Source of the DNA: Eubacterium sp.
GTDB taxonomy: Bacteria > Bacillota > Clostridia > Lachnospirales > CAG-274
Assembly (NCBI GenBank): GCA_020859645.1
Contig: JAJBVU010000338.1
Location: 1 to 5,011, forward strand
Length of the DNA: 5,011 nt
Direction of reading: 5' to 3'
Shown: in pieces, positions 1-5,011 of the stretch
How the letters are laid out: each line of letters starts with the position of its first letter
Numbering within the stretch: position 1 is the first letter of the stretch
The notes under the pieces: generated by a model
Databases searched by the model: none
Seen by the model: the letters and a program-made list of their open reading frames with translations, nothing else
What the model was told of the DNA's origin: nothing
Translations under genes and position numbers: made by a program

Positions 1-10
1 GATTTTATAT

Positions 11-2587
11 ATGAATATAATTGAAAAAATTTTCGGAACATACAGCGATAAGGAGCTTAAGCGAATTAAGCCCGTTGTTGCCAAAATAAATGCTTTGGAG
101 CCTGAAATGGAAAAGCTTTCAGACGATGAGCTTAAAGCAAAAACCCCTTATTTTAAGGAGCTTCTTTCACAGGGCAAAACCCTTGACGATATTCTGCCCG
201 AGGCTTTTGCCGTTGTCAGAGAGGCTTCTAAAAGAGTTTTGAATATGCGCCATTTTGACGTTCAGCTTATAGGCGGAGTTGTTTTGCACCAGGGCAGAAT
301 TTCCGAAATGAAAACAGGTGAAGGAAAAACCCTTGTTTCAACTCTTCCGGCGTATCTTAACGCCCTTGAGGGAAAAGGCGTTCATATCGTAACCGTAAAC
401 GAATACCTTGCTAAGCGTGATGCCGAGTGGATGGGTCAAATTCACGAATTTTTGGGTCTGACCGTTGGCGTAAACCTTCATGATATGTCAAAGCCCGAAA
501 AGCAGGAGGCTTATAACTGCGATATTACTTATTCAACCAACAACGAGCTGGGTTTCGACTACCTGAGAGACAATATGGTAGTTTATGAAAAGGATATGGT
601 TCAGAGAGGGCTTCACTATGCCATAGTGGACGAGGTTGACTCCGTTCTTATTGACGAAGCCAGAACCCCTCTTATTATTTCAGGCGCAGCAGGCAAGTCA
701 ACAAAGCTTTATGACCTTGCCAATGCCTTCGCAAGAACCCTTACAAAGGGACGTATTTTAAACGAGCAGGAAGCCCTTAACCCCCTTATCAGAGAGGAAA
801 TGCAGGAGGAGGGCGACTTTGTTGTTGACGAAAAGGGCAAGACTGTTTCCCTTACACAGGAGGGTGTTGTAAAGGCTGAAAGATATTTCGCAATCAAGAA
901 CCTTTCCGACCCCGAAAATATGGAGCTTCAGCATTACATCAACAATGCCCTTAAGGCAAACTATAATATGGCTCTTGATCAGGACTATGTTGTTAAAGAC
1001 GGCGAAATCGTTATTGTAGACGAGTTTACGGGACGTATGATGCCCGGCAGACGTTATTCCGATGGACTTCATCAGGCAATAGAAGCAAAGGAAGGAGTAG
1101 AGGTTAAGCGTGAAAGCAAGACCCTTGCCACAATTACCTTCCAGAACTTCTTCAATAAATATGACAAGAAAGCAGGTATGACAGGTACCGCACAGACAGA
1201 AGAGGGCGAGTTCAGACAGATTTACGGTATGGACGTTGTTTGTATTCCCACAAATATGCCCGTAATCAGAAAGGACCTTGGAGATCAGGTTTATCAGACA
1301 GAAGCCGGAAAGCTTCGTGCCGTTGTTGCCGCAATTAAAGAAGCCCACGAGAAAAATCAGCCTGTTCTTGTAGGTACGGTTACAATCGACAAGTCAGAGC
1401 TTATTTCCTCTATGCTTAAAAGAGAAAGAATACCTCATCAGGTTTTGAACGCCAAATATCATGAGAAGGAAGCAGAGATTGTTGCCCTTGCCGGTGAACC
1501 GGGGGCAGTTACAATAGCTACCAACATGGCAGGACGTGGTACCGATATTAAGCTTGGTGAAGGCGTTGCGGAATTAGGCGGTCTTAAAATAATAGGTACG
1601 GAAAGACACGAGTCAAGACGTATCGACAATCAGTTAAGAGGACGTTCCGGCAGACAGGGCGACCCCGGCGAATCCAGATTTTACATTTCTCTTGAAGATG
1701 ACCTTATGCGTCTTTTCGGTTCAGAAAAGGTGGCTAAGGCTATACAGGCTATGGGACTTCCCGAGGACGAGCCCATTGAAGCCAAAATGCTTACAAAGGC
1801 AATCGAAAATGCTCAGAAGAAGGTCGAGTCAAATAACTTTGCCACAAGAAAGCATCTTCTTGAATATGACCAGGTTATGAATGAACAGAGAGAAATCATA
1901 TACGCCGAAAGACGTGAGGTTCTCTCAGGGGGCAGCCTTAAGGATAAAATTCTCAATATGATAGAAGCTGTTATTAACAGAGAAATCACCGCCCATGCTC
2001 CGGCTGATTCAAACCCCGACGAGTGGGATATGGCTGCACTTAATGACAGAATGTCCAAAATATTTATGCTTGCTCCCACAATATTAACAGAGGAAGAGCT
2101 TAAGGGTGAAACCTTTAAGAGTCAAGATCTTGAGGAAAGGCTTGTAACAGCCGCTAAGGCAGCTTATGAAGAAAAGGAAGCCGAGTTCGGCGAGGAAATG
2201 ATGAGAGAGGTTGAAAGAGTTATTACTCTCAAGGTTGTTGACCAGAAGTGGATGAGCCATATTGACGATATGGATCAAATGCGTCAGGGCGTCAGCCTTC
2301 ACTCTCTTGCTCAAAGAGACCCCTTGGTTGAATATAAATTTTTAAGCTATGATATGTTTGACGAGCTGAGCCAAAACATTCAGGACGATGTTGTCAGAGG
2401 GCTTTTCCATGTAAGACCTGCCGCACCTGTTGAAAGAGAACAGGTTGCCGAGCCTGTTGCTACAAATAAGGACGATACGGCTGTCAGCGGTCCCAAGGTG
2501 AGAAAGGACAAGAAAATCGGCAGAAACGATCCCTGTCCCTGCGGCAGCGGAAAGAAATATAAGCATTGCTGCGGCAAAAACGCATAA
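11..2587 (+). CDS. secA: Preprotein translocase ATPase subunit SecA
   Basis: SecA is the ATP-driven motor that pushes unfolded preproteins through the SecYEG channel, working in the cytosol and at the inner face of the membrane. The 858-residue product has the full family layout. Walker A is TGEGKT (102-107, Lys106) and Walker B is DEVD (207-210), both at the B. subtilis positions. The preprotein cross-linking domain spans roughly 220-370, followed by FTGR (339-342), TFQNFF (from about 376) and MTGTA (390-394). The second ATPase half carries TNMAGRGTDI (504-513) and the arginine-finger motif QLRGRSGRQGD (541-551). Helical scaffold motifs follow, including EYDQV (618-622) and DQKWMSHID (from 744). 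A charged linker leads to a zinc-binding tail, CxCx8CC (Cys842, 844, 853, 854), which in known SecA binds SecB or phospholipid and ribosome. Length is usual (about 840 in B. subtilis). The ATG at 11 gives the standard N-terminus; its ribosome binding site would lie mostly outside the window. No frameshift or missing key residue was seen. Confidence 0.98.
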   Translation: MNIIEKIFGTYSDKELKRIKPVVAKINALEPEMEKLSDDELKAKTPYFKELLSQGKTLDDILPEAFAVVREASKRVLNMRHFDVQLIGGVVLHQGRISEMKTGEGKTLVSTLPAYLNALEGKGVHIVTVNEYLAKRDAEWMGQIHEFLGLTVGVNLHDMSKPEKQEAYNCDITYSTNNELGFDYLRDNMVVYEKDMVQRGLHYAIVDEVDSVLIDEARTPLIISGAAGKSTKLYDLANAFARTLTKGRILNEQEALNPLIREEMQEEGDFVVDEKGKTVSLTQEGVVKAERYFAIKNLSDPENMELQHYINNALKANYNMALDQDYVVKDGEIVIVDEFTGRMMPGRRYSDGLHQAIEAKEGVEVKRESKTLATITFQNFFNKYDKKAGMTGTAQTEEGEFRQIYGMDVVCIPTNMPVIRKDLGDQVYQTEAGKLRAVVAAIKEAHEKNQPVLVGTVTIDKSELISSMLKRERIPHQVLNAKYHEKEAEIVALAGEPGAVTIATNMAGRGTDIKLGEGVAELGGLKIIGTERHESRRIDNQLRGRSGRQGDPGESRFYISLEDDLMRLFGSEKVAKAIQAMGLPEDEPIEAKMLTKAIENAQKKVESNNFATRKHLLEYDQVMNEQREIIYAERREVLSGGSLKDKILNMIEAVINREITAHAPADSNPDEWDMAALNDRMSKIFMLAPTILTEEELKGETFKSQDLEERLVTAAKAAYEEKEAEFGEEMMREVERVITLKVVDQKWMSHIDDMDQMRQGVSLHSLAQRDPLVEYKFLSYDMFDELSQNIQDDVVRGLFHVRPAAPVEREQVAEPVATNKDDTAVSGPKVRKDKKIGRNDPCPCGSGKKYKHCCGKNA

Positions 2588-2608
2588 AGAAAAGTATAGA
2601 TTTAATTT

Positions 2609-2616
2609 GAAAGGTG
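2609..2616 (+). promoter_or_regulatory. Ribosome binding site of prfB, decides the start
   Basis: GAAAGGTG matches the Shine-Dalgarno consensus AAAGGAGGTG in its AAAGG and GGTG parts and ends 9 bases before the ATG at 2626. The frame is open further upstream to a GTG at 2614, but that GTG lies inside this site and has no Shine-Dalgarno sequence of its own, so ATG 2626 is preferred. Confidence 0.75.
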
Positions 2617-2625
2617 TGTATAAAT

Positions 2626-3729
2626 ATGCTTGCGCTTGACCAAATAAAACAGGAGCTTTCAAAGTATGATGAAAAGCTTCAGGAGCTGGGCGACAGCTTA
2701 AATATAGAAGAAGCCAAAAGCAAGATAGAAGAGCTTGAAGAAACTGCCGGAGATCCGGATTTTTGGAACGATATGGACTCTGCTCAAAAAATATTGCAGC
2801 AGACAAAGCATTTAAAGGATAAAGTAGAGGGCTTTAACTCCCTTAGGGATACTTATGAGGAAATTTTACTTCTTGTGGAAATGGGCAATGAGGAAAATGA
2901 CGAAAGCTATGTTCCCGAAGCTAAGGATATGAAGGACAAGTTTTTGCAGAGGTTTGAGGAGCTTCGAATTTCCACCCTGCTTACGGGAGAATATGACAAC
3001 AGCAACTGTATCGTTACTCTTCACTCAGGAGCCGGCGGAACAGAAGCCTGCGACTGGACGAGTATGCTCTACCGTATGTACGGAAAGTGGTGCGACTCTC
3101 ACGGCTTTACAGCTGAAGAGCTTGACTTTTTAGCCGGTGACGAAGCAGGAATTAAATCCGTAACCTTCAGAGTTGAGGGCGAAAACGCCTACGGACTTTT
3201 GAAGAGCGAAAAGGGCATTCACCGCCTTGTCAGAATTTCACCCTTTGATGCAGCCAAAAAGCGTCATACCTCCTTTGCGTCCTGTGATGTTATGCCCGAA
3301 ATCGATGATGACATTGATTTCGAAATCAACCCCGATGATATTGAAATGCAGGTGTTCCGTTCAAGCGGCGCCGGCGGTCAGCATATCAACAAGACCTCCT
3401 CTGCTGTAAGACTTATTCATAAGCCAACAGGGGTTGTTGTAAGCTGTCAGACCCAAAGAAGCCAGCTTCAAAACAGAGAAACCTGTATGAAGATGCTTAA
3501 GTCTAAGCTTTATGAAATGGAAAGAGAAAAGCAAATGGAGAAGCTTGCGGACATAAGAGGCGAGGTTAAAAAAATAGAGTGGGGCAGCCAAATCCGTTCA
3601 TACGTTTTCCAGCCCTACACTATGGTTAAGGACATAAGAACCGAAGAGGAAACAGGGAACATAAGCGCTGTTATGGACGGAAAAATCGACAACTTTATAA
3701 ACGCTTATCTTAAATGGATTAACACGTGA
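2626..3729 (+). CDS. prfB: Peptide chain release factor 2 (RF2)
   Basis: RF2 reads the stop codons UGA and UAA in the ribosomal A site and triggers release of the finished protein. The 367-residue product has the N-terminal helical domain with the RF2-typical DPDFWND (43-49), the stop-codon recognition tripeptide SPF (205-207, which marks RF2 rather than RF1) and the catalytic GGQ (250-252), whose Gln is the methylation target of PrmC in known bacteria. SPF and GGQ sit at exactly the E. coli numbers. Residue 246 is Ser; from memory, most bacteria have Ala or Ser here and E. coli K-12 has a less active Thr. The frame runs unbroken across codons 25-26, where many RF2 genes carry CUU UGA C for a +1 autoregulatory frameshift; here it is TTA AAT. 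The gene ends in TGA, a codon read only by RF2. It follows secA by 38 bases with no terminator between, the common Firmicutes arrangement, implying co-transcription. Confidence 0.97.
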   Translation: MLALDQIKQELSKYDEKLQELGDSLNIEEAKSKIEELEETAGDPDFWNDMDSAQKILQQTKHLKDKVEGFNSLRDTYEEILLLVEMGNEENDESYVPEAKDMKDKFLQRFEELRISTLLTGEYDNSNCIVTLHSGAGGTEACDWTSMLYRMYGKWCDSHGFTAEELDFLAGDEAGIKSVTFRVEGENAYGLLKSEKGIHRLVRISPFDAAKKRHTSFASCDVMPEIDDDIDFEINPDDIEMQVFRSSGAGGQHINKTSSAVRLIHKPTGVVVSCQTQRSQLQNRETCMKMLKSKLYEMEREKQMEKLADIRGEVKKIEWGSQIRSYVFQPYTMVKDIRTEEETGNISAVMDGKIDNFINAYLKWINT

Positions 3730-3746
3730 GGATGAGCGTTGCCGCT

Positions 3747-3774
3747 TTCGCAAAAATGTAAGCATTTTTGCGAA
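3747..3774 (+). terminator. 12-bp hairpin after prfB, possible weak terminator
   Basis: TTCGCAAAAATG and CATTTTTGCGAA form a perfect 12-bp stem around the 4-base loop TAAG, starting 17 bases after the prfB stop codon. The position fits the 3' end of the secA-prfB transcript. Against a classical intrinsic terminator, the stem has only three G-C pairs at its lower end plus one at the loop, and the following bases (TATTTCAAGG) are not a proper T-run. It may instead be an RNA 3'-end stabiliser, a processing site or the first arm of a repeat element. Confidence 0.4.
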
Positions 3775-3801
3775 TATTTCAAGGTAGAAACCATCAAGTT
3801 T

Positions 3802-3876
3802 TCCGCAAAGTTGATACTTCGTATCAACTTCACAGAAAAGTTTCTGTCCTCAGGCGGGCAAAGCTCGCCTTGCGGA
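3802..3876. other. Potential four-way cloverleaf structure of unknown role
   Basis: A closing stem, TCCGCAA (3802-3808) with TTGCGGA (3870-3876), is a perfect 7-bp match. It encloses three consecutive hairpins: 3809-3817 with 3821-3829 (9 bp, loop TTC), 3832-3838 with 3841-3847 (nominally 7 bp, more realistically 6 bp with loop AAGT), and 3853-3859 with 3863-3869 (7 bp with one G-T wobble, loop AAA). Single-stranded joints are TC (3830-3831) and CCTCA (3848-3852). The 75-base span and 7-bp closing stem recall a tRNA, but the loops are far too short, and there is no anticodon loop or TTCRA T-loop, so it is not a tRNA gene. It could be a repeat element or a structured RNA. The pairing is seen in the sequence; any function is inference. 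Confidence 0.4.
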
Positions 3877-3900
3877 TTAAAGTCTGCGACGCTGTCTGAG

Positions 3901-3947
3901 AATAAGCAGTTTGCAAATTTTAATAATTTGGTGCTAATTGGCTTATT
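3901..3947 (+). other. AT-rich two-part hairpin just before the rluA leader
   Basis: AATAAGC (3901-3907) is perfectly complementary to GCTTATT (3941-3947), and inside it CAAATT (3914-3919) pairs with AATTTG (3925-3930) around a 5-base loop, leaving an unequal internal loop. The outer stem ends 6 bases before the AGAGG ribosome binding site at 3954. It could affect translation initiation or read-through of the downstream gene, but AT-rich DNA forms such matches easily and no alternative fold that hides the binding site was found. Confidence 0.3.
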
Positions 3948-3953
3948 GATAAG

Positions 3954-3958
3954 AGAGG
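3954..3958 (+). promoter_or_regulatory. Probable ribosome binding site of the RluA-family gene
   Basis: AGAGG ends 10 bases before the ATG at 3969, a workable distance. A second purine stretch, AAGGA at 3962-3966, lies only 2 bases from the ATG and is too close to serve. The start is also supported by the protein, whose S4 domain begins about 12 residues in, as usual for this family. Confidence 0.55.
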
Positions 3959-3968
3959 TTTAAGGATA

Positions 3969-4928
3969 ATGAAGGAAGTTTATGTAAAAGCGGAGTTTGA
4001 AGGCTCACGCCTTGACAAGCTTTTGTTTAAGCATTTGAATAATGCCCCGAAATCCCTTGTTTTTAAGCTTTTGCGTAAAAAGACAATTAAGCTTAACGGA
4101 AAAAGGGCATCGGGCAGTGAAATTCTTAAAGAAGGGGATATTATATCCCTTTTTTTAAGTGATGAAACCTACAACAGCCTTAAAAAGGAAATCGAAATCA
4201 AGAAATCCAACATTAATTTTGATATTGTCTATGAGGATGACAATATTTTAATTGCGGATAAGCCTTTCGGAATGCTGACGCAGGCTGACAGGGCAGGGGC
4301 TGACTGCCTAAACCAAAGGCTTTTGTCCTATGTCTATGAAAAGGGGGAGCTTAAAGAAGGCTTTGTTCCCTCAGTCTGCAACAGGCTCGACAGAAACACA
4401 GGGGGTCTTGTGGCTTTCGGAAAAACCTATATAGGGGCAAGAGAGCTTAGCCTGGGCTTTAAAGAGCATTTTATAGAAAAATATTATTTTGCGGTGGTTA
4501 AGGGTGTTTTTAAAGAGCCGAAAACTGTTAAGCTTTGGCACTTAAAGACAGAGGACAACAGGGCTGTAATTTCAGCCCAAAGAAAAGAAGGGGCTAAAGA
4601 AACAGTTACGGAAATTTATCCCGTAAAAAATAACGGAAGCTTTACCCTGATTAAAATTAAGCTTATAACAGGCAAAACCCACCAAATAAGGGCGGTTCTT
4701 TCTTATTTGGGTTATCCTGTAATCGGCGACTTAAAATACGGCGACAAAAAAACAAATATATATTTTAAAGAAAAATACGGCTTAAGCGGTCAGTTTTTGT
4801 ACTGCGGAGAGATGATTTTTAATGTTGAGGGCAGAAATTTATCCGCTTTAAAGTCCTTAAAGGTCAGAGGAAGGCTCAAGGATAACAAAAAAAATATAAT
4901 TTGGACAGAATTTGGGCTTGATTTATAA
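3969..4928 (+). CDS. RluA-family pseudouridine synthase with S4 domain
   Basis: Enzymes of this family turn chosen uridines in rRNA (sometimes tRNA) into pseudouridine. The 319-residue product starts with an S4 RNA-binding domain (about 13-70: SRLDKLL at the start, then IKLNG and GDIISLF). The catalytic domain follows, with a DNILIADKP strand near 84-92 and the active-site motif NRLDRNTGG (138-146) holding the catalytic Asp141. EKYYFAVVKG (170-179) follows, matching the family KxYxAxV region with its conserved Tyr. TGKTHQIR (234-241) then leads into the conserved GYPVIGDLKYG. Length and motif order match RluC/RluD-type enzymes, so it looks complete and active. Which uridine it modifies cannot be told from sequence; the symbol is left blank because the family has several paralogues per genome. 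It lies 239 bases after prfB, so its co-transcription is uncertain. The gene ends in TAA, and a promoter candidate for the next unit overlaps its last codons. Confidence 0.93.
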   Translation: MKEVYVKAEFEGSRLDKLLFKHLNNAPKSLVFKLLRKKTIKLNGKRASGSEILKEGDIISLFLSDETYNSLKKEIEIKKSNINFDIVYEDDNILIADKPFGMLTQADRAGADCLNQRLLSYVYEKGELKEGFVPSVCNRLDRNTGGLVAFGKTYIGARELSLGFKEHFIEKYYFAVVKGVFKEPKTVKLWHLKTEDNRAVISAQRKEGAKETVTEIYPVKNNGSFTLIKIKLITGKTHQIRAVLSYLGYPVIGDLKYGDKKTNIYFKEKYGLSGQFLYCGEMIFNVEGRNLSALKSLKVRGRLKDNKKNIIWTEFGLDL

Positions 4929-4946
4929 CAAAATTAATGGTAGAAT
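4918..4946 (+). promoter_or_regulatory. Sigma-A-type promoter candidate reading out of the window
   Basis: TTGATT (4918-4923, four of six matches to TTGACA) is followed after 17 bases by TAGAAT (4941-4946, five of six matches to TATAAT). A TG at 4938-4939, one base before the -10 box, makes it an extended -10 promoter. Transcription would begin near 4953, giving an untranslated leader of at least about 50 bases within the window. It overlaps the end of the pseudouridine synthase gene and would serve whatever lies after 5011. Confidence 0.5.
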
Positions 4947-5011
4947 AAAAACGCTATGGAAGAACAGAATATTTGACAAACAATAATTAAAGAAACGAGG
5001 ACTATTGACAG
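4929..5011. other. Short intergenic tail, start of the next unit's leader
   Basis: These 83 AT-rich bases follow the pseudouridine synthase stop codon. They contain the -10 part of the promoter candidate, no hairpin with a T-run that would mark a terminator, and two copies of TTGACA (4973-4978 and 5005-5010). The second copy overlaps a TTG that could be a start codon, since GAGG at 4997-5000 lies 4 bases before it, but the window ends there and this cannot be judged. Confidence 0.45.

Larger units (their letters stand above)
3730..3968. other. Hairpin-rich intergenic region between prfB and rluA
   Basis: These 239 bases hold no gene I can support. Perfect or near-perfect inverted repeats occupy much of them: 3747-3758 with 3763-3774; 3808-3817 with 3821-3830; 3832-3838 with 3841-3847; 3852-3859 with 3863-3870 (one G-T wobble); 3914-3919 with 3925-3930; and 3901-3907 with 3941-3947. 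Longer-range matches are 3802-3808 with 3870-3876 and 3849-3853 with 3896-3900. Such stem density is typical of dispersed intergenic repeats or structured RNA rather than of a coding sequence. No transposase, tRNA, known riboswitch core or strong promoter was recognised. A 74-codon frame from a TTG at 3739 crosses the region but looks incidental. Confidence 0.7.

Noticed and set aside
758..1348. A 196-codon open frame on the minus strand inside secA
   Set aside because: It lies wholly opposite a canonical secA coding region, shows no recognisable domain, and is explained by codon choice in secA.
2614..2625. GTG at 2614 as the prfB start, adding four residues
   Set aside because: This GTG is part of the ribosome binding site for ATG 2626 and has none of its own; the ATG start gives SPF and GGQ at the E. 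coli numbers.
2681..2700. AGGAG upstream of codon 25 of prfB as a remnant frameshift stimulator
   Set aside because: It ends 12 bases before TTA, whereas the known stimulator sits about 3 bases before the slippery codon, and there is no slippery codon or UGA here.
3732..3761. A 9-codon ATG frame just after prfB
   Set aside because: The only Shine-Dalgarno-like bases abut the ATG with no spacing, and the frame ends inside the loop of the 3747-3774 hairpin.
3802..3876. A tRNA gene, suggested by the 75-base cloverleaf with a 7-bp closing stem
   Set aside because: The loops are 3-4 bases, there is no 7-base anticodon loop, no GG in a D-loop, no TTCRA T-loop and no CCA end.
3739..3963. A 74-codon open frame from a TTG, with GAGG 7 bases upstream, running through the gap after prfB
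   Set aside because: Its sequence is made almost entirely of inverted-repeat arms, the product resembles no protein I know, and the start codon is weak. The Shine-Dalgarno-like GAGG partly coincides with the prfB stop codon. Conservation with synonymous changes in relatives would be needed to revive it.
4956..4976. A 6-codon ATG frame in the leader after the promoter candidate
   Set aside because: No ribosome binding site precedes it and the predicted transcript would start only a few bases upstream.
4973..5010. TTGACA at 4973 as the -35 box of a promoter, and the repeated TTGACA at 5005
   Set aside because: No acceptable -10 box lies 16-18 bases after the first copy (the bases there are CGAGGA), and the second copy is at the window edge. 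Two 6-base matches 32 bases apart are too little to call a repeat.

Overview
The window reads as ordinary chromosome of a Bacillota bacterium, most likely a Clostridia-type organism. The grounds are a slightly AT-rich composition by eye, a SecA whose residue numbering and sequence follow Bacillus subtilis SecA rather than E. coli SecA, and the secA-prfB gene order known from Firmicutes. No genus can be named. All three real genes are on the + strand.

Layout: (1) 11-2587, a complete secA encoding the preprotein translocase ATPase, 858 aa, with all motor motifs and the C-terminal zinc-binding tail. (2) 2626-3729, prfB encoding peptide chain release factor 2, 367 aa, starting 38 bases after secA and almost certainly on the same transcript. 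It is one uninterrupted frame, so the classical +1 programmed frameshift of RF2 is absent; codons 25 and 26, where E. coli shifts, are plain TTA AAT. (3) 3730-3968, a 239-base gap with no convincing gene but crowded with inverted repeats: a 12-bp hairpin just after prfB, a set of stems that can close into a four-way cloverleaf (3802-3876), and an AT-rich hairpin just before the next ribosome binding site. (4) 3969-4928, an RluA-family pseudouridine synthase with an N-terminal S4 domain, 319 aa. (5) 4929-5011, a short tail with a good sigma-A-type promoter candidate overlapping the end of the synthase gene and pointing out of the window.

The genes share a housekeeping theme: protein export (SecA), translation termination (RF2) and rRNA (or tRNA) modification (the pseudouridine synthase). 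The coding genes look canonical. The part not explained by known genes is the structured gap 3730-3968, which could be an intergenic repeat element, a terminator or processing region, or an unrecognised structured RNA; the sequence alone does not decide.
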